A DNA stretch of 64,000 nucleotides from Daphnia pulex (lineage: Eukaryota > Arthropoda > Branchiopoda > Diplostraca > Daphniidae), in assembly GCF_021134715.1 (NCBI RefSeq), contig NC_060018.1:4419501-4483500 (forward strand), read 5' to 3'. The position numbers and the translations under genes are program-made. The notes under the pieces were generated by a model that was given only the letters and a program-made list of their open reading frames with translations, was not told the origin of the DNA and did no database searches. This document shows positions 51,390 to 64,000 of the stretch, in pieces. The first letter of the stretch is position 1. Each line of letters begins with the position of its first letter.

Positions 51390-51394
51390 ACTAG
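51390..51394. repeat. target-site duplication, right copy (ACTAG)
   Basis: Matches 47217-47221. The following sequence (TTTGTGGAAATTTCACTG) must have followed the stop codon before insertion. Confidence 0.9.
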
Positions 51395-51448
51395 TTTGTG
51401 GAAATTTCACTGTTGTAAAGAATATGGAAATAGTAAATGAATACCAAC

Positions 51449-51454
51449 AATAAA
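51449..51454 (+). terminator. original poly(A) signal of the small membrane gene
   Basis: AATAAA 55 bases after the right duplication. Without the insertion it would lie about 55 bases after the stop codon. Confidence 0.65.
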
Positions 51455-51470
51455 ACTTATTCAAGATCTT

Positions 51471-51476
51471 TTTATT
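51471..51476 (-). terminator. presenilin poly(A) signal
   Basis: TTTATT on the plus strand reads AATAAA on the minus strand, about 80 bases past the presenilin stop. Only 16 bp separate it from the opposing signal at 51449-51454. Confidence 0.65.
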
Positions 51477-51554
51477 TTTCATGTTAGTTAAAACATTACA
51501 ATTAATTGAGTTCAATTTGTTGGACAAAAAAAACTTAGGCTTAAATACAAGTGA

Positions 51555-53285
51555 TTAAATAAAAACCTGTTGGGCAGTAAGTGAATCAGCAAATGGGGCT
51601 ACAAGTTTACTTGTGGCGAAATAGAACACCAGCCCAAATGTAATAGAAATAGGCAAAGCAGGAAGGGCTTTACGGAAGATTGCCAGTAGCAGCAAAGTCA
51701 GACACAATCCCTAGAATAGGAAAATTCAGAAGGTCAAAATAAATCATGTTAAAATTATACATTAACTCTTACAATCAGGATTGCAACAAAGCAGGCAATT
51801 GTTGTGTTCCAATCTCCATATGAAGAGGCCTTTCCAACCAAGACGCTGTAGAAAATAAAATCACCTAATCCAAGCTTTATGCCTCCTATAATAAAATCAC
51901 ACTTTGAGTTGAAATCCACATTTTAAACAGAATTTAAAACTTACTTTCTTCCTCATCATCATCAATTTCTTCTGTAACTGGTTGGGGTTGAGGTGCAGCT
52001 CTAGGAGCCTCTGCGGCCGCGGCTTGAACTCTGTGTCTTCTTGCTTCAGTTCTCTGCTCGGCCTCCTGACTCCAGGCGGGTGTGAAGCCACCGTCTGTAG
52101 GGCTCCTTGGTCCATTGGCAGCAGTTTCATTATTGCTAGTGGAATTGCTTGTTGATGACTGGTCTGTGGCCATTACAGCCATGTATGCGACCGTAGCTAA
52201 ATAAGTTAAATAGAAAAATGAATTGAAATTCATCCATTCTATAAGAATATCTATATAAAACTTCATACAAGAATAAATAAGAGCAGGGAAAAGTGGCTCA
52301 TTCCTAGACTGTGCCGTCTCCACCAAAATCCGTAAAGGTCCACGAGGGGAGAGAACTGCTACCAAGTCTGAAAACAATAACATATAAAACATGGAATCAA
52401 CAGTATCTTTGAAATTCAAGGGAAAATGCCAAGATTTACCCCAAATGGAAATCACACCCAGAACAACCCATGTAGTCCATTCAGGGAGATATTTGATAAA
52501 AACTAATGCCATGAGCGCAGCAACAAAGATCAAGTAGGCTTGTTGTAATTGAAGAGGGGCTTTCCAATGAATTGCAATCATTCCAACAACTCCGAAATTC
52601 CACATGATGAAGAGTAGTGAAATATAGTCTAATGGAATATTGTATGTTCTCAAAACCTCACTGAAAAAAAACAAAATGTTGAGTATACAAAATTTATGTT
52701 TAAAAATTTCACTTACCCTAGGTAAAGGTATGCAAATATGAACAGCAGCATCAGCGAGGACATTATCAACCATCCATGAATAATTTTATAGCAGCGATAT
52801 TTATACAACATAATTAAAAAAACTGTCATCACTACAATGACACCCAAAAGAATGGCTGCATTAGCAACAGCATTCCACACTTTGGTTCCAGTGTCAGGAC
52901 TATCTTCATGGAATGGTGTATAAACTCTACAAAAATGCCAATGAAAAATTAACACATACATTTACAAACTTGAGAAACACAATACTCACAAATAAATTCC
53001 TTTTTGCGTGTAGTATGTGACTGAGCTTATTGTGGCCACCACAACCATCATGCATAGCGAAACAGGGACAAAGAGTTTAATTACATGGGCTGCTCCATAT
53101 TTTAACTCTTCTTCATCTTCAAGCTCATCTTGATCAACTGGATTTCGGCTTAGTTCTCTGGGTATTTGCTGTCGCTCTTGTAAAGCAGGGTTAGTATTTG
53201 ATCGAGAAGGCACACGTTCATTGGGAATAAGAGAAGCTCCGTTCTCTGGTGGATTCGACGAAGTTGATGAACGTGGACTAGACAT
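51555..53285 (-). CDS. Psn: presenilin, catalytic subunit of gamma-secretase
   Basis: An intramembrane aspartyl protease of the endoplasmic reticulum, Golgi and cell surface that cleaves Notch, APP-like and other type I membrane stubs. Seven exons in gene order: 53285-52990, 52926-52717, 52660-52440, 52367-52269, 52196-51945, 51885-51773, 51710-51555; 448 residues. Family blocks are [43 protein letters not shown] and KYLPEW. The first catalytic aspartate (about D243, in [16 protein letters not shown]) is split across the exon 3/4 junction. The second is D368 in [13 protein letters not shown]. The PAL motif is at about 414-416 (KALPALPIS). The start was chosen because it is the first ATG giving an acidic, serine-rich cytosolic N-terminus. 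The loop between the catalytic helices is long and rich in alanine, serine and glutamate. Confidence 0.96.
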
Positions 53286-53992
53286 TCCAATAATATCAAT
53301 TTTATAGGCTTGATGATGAAAATCAAACAACCATATCCGGGAGAAGTCAAAACCCAAATATTATTATTGGTATTTACTATTTAGCAATTGCAGTAATCTA
53401 ATGCAACTTTAGTTATGCCGTGTGTCAAACTTTTAGCTGTCAAACCTCAAAGGCTCAAACACACACACTGTCTGACTGTGGGCGGCATCCGGCAGGCGGC
53501 AACGCAGCTTAAAATAAAACATTTCTACGGAATCGTTCCGCAGAAACTAAATAAATAAATAAGGTTCCGCTTTCATAGTATCTCGAACTCCGCACACTGA
53601 TACAAATTACGCAACAATCACATTATTAAATTTAGAGCTTTTTTAACGCCGTAATTGAAAATGAAGAGAGATTTTTTACCCCTGCTACTTTAACCATTTA
53701 TGCCAATTGCAAACCTACCTTATAATTAATATTGAATTCTTTTTTAATTAAAACAATTGCCAAATTTGAGATCATTTCGGGAACAGTCAACACAATCACA
53801 GTTTTAACGTATTTTTTACTGTATTTTTTCCAAACACAATTAAATCAATGCATTATTTACTGATTCGTATTTCTCGCAAATAAAAAACTATAATAAATTG
53901 TCACAATACGTATATTTGTTTTGTCAATAGAACGAATGAATAAGCCGCCGGGGAAAAACACGTTGTCAATTGTCAACTTGATATTAGAAGAT
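53286..53992. other. presenilin upstream region
   Basis: A/T-rich, with a G+C-richer patch (GGGCGGCATCCGGCAGGCGG) near 53480 that is a plausible presenilin promoter. No coding frame seen. Confidence 0.45.
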
Positions 53993-54407
53993 CTACCGTG
54001 ACGCGGATTTTATATTGTTTTCAATAGCTTTAAATATGATGGAATCTTTTATGAAAAATTCTGAAAACATAGAAACATAATTAGACTCTCTTCGTATTCT
54101 TACACTTGGATTAAAAAATTAAAAAAATAAGAAAAAATAACTATTTTTATAACTTTACCTGCTTTTTCAGTGATTTCAACCGGATTTACGGTCGTCGACG
54201 AAATCTCGGGGTCATCTGGACCCAACAAAAGAACACAAGGGACGACAACAGCGGTAACGACAAAGAAAATAATTATGCCAATGACAATCCATTTTGTCAA
54301 TTTTCCTATAAAAGAAAATGATCGTTAAAAATGTAACAAAAATTAAACTCAAATAGATATTAATAATCACCGCAACACATGCACGCCGCACAGCAAGCTA
54401 GGCACAT
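53993..54407 (-). CDS. cysteine-rich single-pass membrane protein, tandem copy 1
   Basis: I do not recognise the family. Three exons (54407-54371, 54305-54159, 54060-53993) encode 83 residues. The N-terminus MCLACCAACMCCG is almost half cysteine, then GKLTKWIVIG, one hydrophobic helix (about residues 18-41), CVLLLGPDD and an acidic/threonine tail. The cysteines directly before the membrane helix suggest S-acylation of a small membrane protein; that is inference. The same exon layout and phases (1, 1) occur in copy 2 about 0.9 kb upstream on the same strand. The last exon is the least certain part. Confidence 0.7.
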
Positions 54408-55292
54408 TGTGAATTTATGACTTATCGATGCGTTCCTCCAGATTCTACTTCACCTAGAACACTAAATCAATATCGATTTTGGTGGCTAAATGGCATTGAA
54501 TATGAAGGGATATATGTATATTTTTTTAGTAGTCGTTTTGACGCACGAACTTTTATCTATGGCTGGTCAACATTGCACGATACCGATAAGATTGCATGAA
54601 GAAATAATTCTCTCTTTTCCTTTCAGCTTTTGTCGGTAGTTCATTGGGAATTGAAGTCATTTGAGGTTATGTGTACATGTATACAAATGTAATCGAATGC
54701 TTGCGTCTCAAATGCATAGGTCTGAAAGAGAATTTCATTTTAGCTTTCTTTCGTCAGAAAATCTATGGCAGAAAATTACGGACGGGAAATTACCTCCGTT
54801 GTTGAACACCAGCGGGACAAACCGGAAAGTATTTCGAAACGTAAAGTAAGATAAGCGTATCGTGTTCTATATCCTAGCGCTACATACTGATTTGACTATA
54901 ATGTTTGATTCGTCAAAATCCAGTAATTTAATCCACTCTTTTAACAGACTGTCGTGGGTAGCATTTATATCACTTAAGTACATTTCTTAGGTCATCTCTC
55001 TTTATCTAGAGTTTTATAATATTCCGTTTCTGTTTCCCGTCTCGTAACTCTCGTTGACGTAAACAATACAGATTTTCAAAAGTCTCTGTATAACATGTAA
55101 CATTTTTTTTTCGAAATGCATTATGTTTGTATTTTTCAAATAGAAAAGATGTTCTTTTTTATCAATCATTATTAAGTGCATAAATCCACATGAGGATTAT
55201 AAAATAGCACACGTCTTTAAAATTCAAGATAACCATCATAAGCTGAAATCTGAAAGCTTGGTTTGATGAGAAACATTCAGGTCGACATAGGC
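54408..55292. other. spacer between tandem membrane-protein genes
   Basis: It should hold the promoter of copy 1. A TTATCGATG string, close to the DRE motif, lies at about 54422, just upstream of its start codon. No coding frame seen. Confidence 0.4.
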
Positions 55293-55700
55293 TTAGCACT
55301 GGTTCCAATTGCTTTGAAAATTATTGAATTCTGTAGTAAGTCTATTGAAGGTGAATTAAAGCATTACACTTGAATTAGCGTAATTGAAATAATAAAAAAA
55401 AAATTATTTCTAAAAAAAAAATTACCCATGGCAACAGCAGGACTTGGCGAAGTCGGACTAGTTTCGTCATCAGGACCCAATAAAACAATGCAAGACGTTA
55501 CGATCGAGACCACAACGAAAATAATTAAACCAATGACAATCCATTTCGTCAATTTTCCTGAAACATAATTAATCGAGTAGAATAAAAAATTCGAATTCGT
55601 GTAAAGATACAATTAGAAAATAATGGGTCTACTTAAAAAAAGTAAATTCGGAAAAATTCTAACCACAGCATGTGCACATCGCAGCGCAGGCATTGCACAT
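55293..55700 (-). CDS. cysteine-rich single-pass membrane protein, tandem copy 2
   Basis: Paralog of the gene at 53993-54407. Exons 55700-55664, 55557-55426 and 55330-55293 encode 68 residues. The N-terminus MCNACAAMCTCCG keeps cysteines 2, 5, 9, 11 and 12 of copy 1. GKLTKWIVIG, the hydrophobic helix and VLLGPDDE are also kept, while the tail (TSPTSPSPAVAM) has diverged. Exon 1 is 37 bases in both copies. Function unknown; same caution about the last exon. Confidence 0.7.
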
Positions 55701-57385
55701 TTTCAAGGGTTCTGATTCTGATCTGCTTTGTTCTGCCTGAAATGCTAAAATAACAATGACCGATGGTCAACCAATACAACAACTTTTAAAAATCTAATTA
55801 TTACTCATCTCTGGCCAAATAGAAGTGAAGATAAGATTTTTATCTGTTTTCAAATTCTTCAACTTTCTGTTCACTTGAAAGATTCATTTACTTTACTGTA
55901 CATCACTACATTGACATTCGATCGTTAAGTTCCAGAGTATTTTTTTGTCTCAGCGCCTGTAACTTTAGGAGTTTTCACTTTGTTCCAGGCAAACGTAACG
56001 GAGCTATGCGCATGTATTTGTAGAACTATCCGTTTAGATCCCATTTCTTAAAAAAAAAAAAAATACCAGTTCAACACGATAGATTAGTATGCTGCACACA
56101 CTGCAAAGTCAACGTTTCACAACGTGATGCGCAAAGTGCATGTAATTGATTTTTGTTATCGTAAGGCTAAAGTGACCTTACAGTTGTTGCTAAACATTTC
56201 CGGATTTAAAATTTCAATTTCGAAGGTAACCGTTTTTTGTTTTTGTTTTTCATTTTTAAGCATAAAAAGGTTCAACTTATTCCTCTTTCTGCAGTAATTC
56301 CTTATTTTTCAGCTGATAATCCAAATTTTAAAGAAATTCTGGTGCCTTTTGCAATACGTTAAGCAAGTATGAAACCAGCAGTAAGCGAAGGCGCTTATTG
56401 CTAATTAACTAATGGCCCCATTTTAGCACGAAAGGGGACTCACATTTGCCTCAAAAAGATACATGCGTAGCAAAATTGGGGCTATCCATACTACAAACTC
56501 TAGTCTACGCTAGAAACTGTCCTTATTCGCAAAAAATTTAACCACAAATATAGACGGCCCCTTACTAGCAAAGTTGGGGCAGATTGCGGAATTAGATTGT
56601 CTGATTACAGAGCTAATAGAGTTTGCCGTGCTCACAGTTGCTTAGTGAGTTTGCTAAGTCTCATGAGCAACAGCCAATTGTGTGGCGCGATATTAGAAAA
56701 ATATGTCCAACTTCAGTTGAATGACAATATTTCTCGGTAATGCGCACACAAATCTCTTTTTAAAAAACACGGGAACCTTATGGTAATTAATTAAAAATCA
56801 AACATAAAACACAAAAAAAAAAAAAAAAGTAAAGTAAAGTTAGTTTTAGTAGTTCAGAACAGTTTAGTTATAACTAGTTCCTGCTATTAAGACTTGCTTT
56901 ACAATTCATCTTTTCACATCATAAAATTTAATTGTAACGTATTAATACTTTTGTGCTATGGAAGTCCCAGGCTATCTAATTTCGCAGATTTATTGAACAC
57001 CCATAGAAATACGAATAGAGAGAAATTACTTTCTCTAACACGTTGATCCAAAAAAAAGACGCAAATTGTCCATCAGGAATGTTCCATGCATTAATCTCCT
57101 AGATTTGTTATGCTTTGCAACGACAATGTTCGGGATTTGGGTGATGGCTCTTTCATATGACAAAATGGAATTATTGTGTTCCAGGACCCAGGAAAAAAAT
57201 TCAAATAAATCATATACACGCACACACAGGAAAACAAGTAGATAAAATAAAAAAGAATCAACTAATGACAGAGACCTGCCTTGGCTGCGAAACAACTTTT
57301 TAAGAAACGTAGAATGAGCTACGGATGTTATTTGTTTAATCTGCTGATGGGAAAAAAAAAAAACTCTAACTTGTAGGGTGCTAAT
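55701..57385. other. intergenic region, nothing recognised
   Basis: A/T-rich, with an A homopolymer near 56050 and another near 56813. A reverse AATAAA at 56989-56994 could serve V-ATPase A. No coding exon supported. Confidence 0.45.
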
Positions 57386-60186
<2,801 letters not shown>

Positions 60187-60315
60187 TTTGCAGAAGATTT
60201 ATTTCAAGTGAGCTTTAAAACGAGGAAGCTGATGACAAGACGATGCTATACGAATGAATCGTACTTTGAAGCCTCTTTCACGGGATCACGGGTGTCAGAG
60301 TCAGCTGAGTGAGCA

Positions 60316-60325
60316 GTCACATGAC
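60316..60325. promoter_or_regulatory. CLEAR/M-box-like E-box upstream of V-ATPase A
   Basis: GTCACATGAC lies about 130 bp before the start codon. It differs by one base from the palindromic CLEAR element GTCACGTGAC bound by TFEB/MITF factors, and contains the MITF M-box TCACATGA. MITF/TFEB control of V-ATPase genes is established in flies and mammals; action here is inferred. Confidence 0.45.
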
Positions 60326-60381
60326 TTTAGAGAAAAAAGAGAGCCGCTCTGAATAAGAAATTTGACACTACAATTTTTCAA

Positions 60382-60590
60382 CGCCACCTAACGGATAGAA
60401 TCATCTATTTCTGTCGTCGATTATAAACTATTTTGAGGGGTTGTGGACCAATGGTACACATTTTAATATTTAAAAAAAAGACCGAATTCAAATTTTTCAC
60501 ATATGAAAAATCTTTATTTACGGTCACAAACAGGATCTTTCATCTTTTGGCATTTCATCGTAAAATGTCGCCTTTCATCGTTAGGTGGCG
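60382..60590. repeat. inverted pair of 12-bp motifs CGTTAGGTGGCG
   Basis: CGCCACCTAACG at 60382-60393 and its exact complement at 60579-60590, 185 bp apart. The core TAGGTGGCG resembles insect CTCF sites. The pair could also be terminal inverted repeats of a small element. Confidence 0.55.
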
Positions 60591-60900
60591 TAAAATCTTG
60601 ACATGACCATTCCTGTCCTATCTATTTTTCTCCGACTTAACCGCCCCAAACGAGTCAAGCGAAAAACTAGAAACCTGCTTAGATGAAAATGAAATAAGTA
60701 TTTTGATTGTTATTTATTTCACCGTGTAACTATATATTAAATTTTATTTCTTCCTTAAAATTTTTTTATGTTTTACTAAGTTTAAGTTAAAAGAATTTTT
60801 AAACTTAAAATAAGATCGGGAATTTCTGTCTTAGCAGACGAGCTTTGTTTTGTTTGCGGCTTTACTGAAACACCGAATCCCGTAAAAACGTGAAATTATT

Positions 60901-61525
60901 ATGGAGTTAAACATGCTTACAGCATTCGGAAAGCAGTTTGTTCGTGGTATTTCAACTACAGCTTGCGCTTGTGGAAAACGCAACTTTAAGAAATTTCCTA
61001 TCTACAACAAACGCGGAACGAGGGATTTTAAAGCAAAACAGGCAAAAAATCCTCATCCAGATGTCCCGATTCACAGTAGGCCCAAATCGTTAACTAAAGC
61101 ATTTAATAAGACACAGTAGGTTTACAATTTATCATATCTTACAGCTTATGGAGTCAGACCCATTGGATACAAAAATGGGTCTGCTTTTGTGGAAATCAAA
61201 GAATTGATTCCCGAAATCATTGTTCCTGACTTGACTGGCTTCAAGGTAGAAATAGTTGCCATAAAGTAATTGATTTATCAAATTGATACATATTTTCCTG
61301 TTTCAGCTGAAGCCCTATGTATCATACCGTACGAGTGACATTGTGCAACCACCTCTAACTCCAGAAGAATTGTTTGGTGCAGTTTATGTGAAGAAAATAA
61401 CTGAAGACTTTAAAGCGGGAAAGCTGGGACCAGACAACCAGTCTTTAGAACCCAGTGCTGCAGAGAGACTCACACCTGAAGAAGCAAAAGAAAAAGTTTC
61501 ATCAATTAGAAGTGACATTGTATGA
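60901..61525 (+). CDS. mRpL41: mitochondrial ribosomal protein L41
   Basis: A component of the large subunit of the mitochondrial ribosome. Three exons: 60901-61075, 61145-61245, 61307-61525; 164 residues. The N-terminus (MELNMLTAFGKQFVRGISTT) is basic and hydroxylated, as for a mitochondrial presequence. The diagnostic block is [23 protein letters not shown], spanning the last junction, close to human MRPL41. Next come PPLTPEELF and ITEDFKAGKLGPDN. The phase-1 donor after CAC joins ACTTATGGAGTC to give HTYGVRP. A methionine at residue 5 is an alternative start. AATAAA overlaps the stop codon region (61525-61530). Confidence 0.93.
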
Positions 61526-62087
61526 ATAAATGTCTTTATTTCTCATTAATTTTTCACTTGTGGATCAGTTTGAATACATAGAGCAACATAGATATCCAAC
61601 CATATCTTTTTGATAGAGGGTGTTGACAACATTCATGTTATATAATATATGTGATATTATGGGAGAGGGTTCGTCGCTAACACATTTGATATAGGAAAGG
61701 ACTTGTCGAAGGTTATTGCTTGACTAGGTTGTGACTTAGTTCATGTATCGTCAGTATAACAGCATTGCAATTCTTGGTAAAAAGGTGCATCGACACCACA
61801 TTATCATCTCGCCATTATGAGTGTCTTTCATTGTTTCCATATCTTGGACGAATCGTATCTACCAGACAAATGATATAACTATGAATTGGGTAAGGGAAGA
61901 TGATTCACACTTGAGATGCTGGAATAACAAAGGATAGTTCTTTTTTTTTCCCTTTACACAACTCTGGTTGCATAATGATGTGATTGTTCGCCTAGTTAAT
62001 TAAATTTATGATTCGGGGAGAGGTACAGTGTACACAAAATCCTTCCTGGATTTTCTGTTTCCCTTTTGCTATGAATATATTTATTAT
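61526..62087. other. convergent 3' flank between mRpL41 and SIK
   Basis: Probably the SIK 3' untranslated region. AATAAA on the plus strand at 61525-61530 (mRpL41) and AATAAA on the minus strand at 61535-61540 (TTTATT) lie four bases apart. No coding frame seen. Confidence 0.5.

Positions 62088-64000
<1,913 letters not shown>

Larger units (their letters stand above)
60187..60900. promoter_or_regulatory. divergent promoter region of V-ATPase A and mRpL41
   Basis: 714 bp between start codons. It contains GTCACATGAC (60316-60325) near the V-ATPase end and two inverted copies of CGTTAGGTGGCG (60382-60393 minus, 60579-60590 plus). A/T-rich sequence fills the mRpL41 side. The V-ATPase A start region probably lies within the first 150 bp or so. 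Confidence 0.5.

Noticed and set aside
52367..52445. Presenilin catalytic motif reads WD instead of the YD of human presenilin
   Set aside because: Fly and worm presenilins, as I recall them, also have tryptophan before the first catalytic aspartate, so this is normal for invertebrates and not a defect.

Overview
The window is animal nuclear DNA. Its genes are split by many short GT-AG introns of about 50-100 bp, gene spacing is tight in the right-hand part, and the proteins are of arthropod type. A small crustacean such as Daphnia would fit. That assignment is an inference from gene structure and protein style, not from a database match.

Layout. (1) Positions 1 to about 24,470 are almost free of recognisable coding sequence. 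They are rich in C/T, G/A and C/A tracts, microsatellites and hairpins. The only convincing coding piece is a signal-peptide exon on the minus strand (1481-1601) that splices leftward out of the window. A well-formed minus-strand exon at 19971-20062 may be an upstream exon of the same unit, so this block may be the first introns and control region of a long minus-strand gene. (2) 24.5-34.1 kb is a compact cluster: KRI1 (ribosome biogenesis, +), RCHY1/Pirh2 (ubiquitin ligase, +) and BDP1 (TFIIIB B'' subunit, -). (3) 34.8-46.7 kb holds a GMAP-210/TRIP11 golgin (-) with a 6-kb intron. (4) 46.9-51.5 kb holds a 75-residue single-pass membrane protein gene (+). A 4,168-bp LTR retrotransposon has inserted exactly at its stop codon. 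The two LTRs are 287 bp each and I see no difference between them. The element carries one intact gag-like frame and no pol. (5) 51.6-53.3 kb is presenilin (-). (6) 54-55.7 kb holds two tandem copies (-) of an unrecognised cysteine-rich single-pass membrane gene. (7) 57.4-60.2 kb is V-ATPase subunit A (-), divergent from mitochondrial ribosomal protein L41 (60.9-61.5 kb, +). (8) 62.1-64 kb is the C-terminal part of a salt-inducible kinase (-), running off the right edge.

The genes do not form a pathway; most are housekeeping functions. Recurrent layout features are divergent pairs sharing short promoters (GMAP-210 with the small membrane gene, V-ATPase A with mRpL41) and convergent pairs with poly(A) signals a few bases apart (small membrane gene with presenilin, mRpL41 with SIK). 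Exon models were derived by hand from splice consensus, reading frame and family knowledge. They are frame-consistent except where noted. I saw no tRNA, rRNA or CRISPR array.
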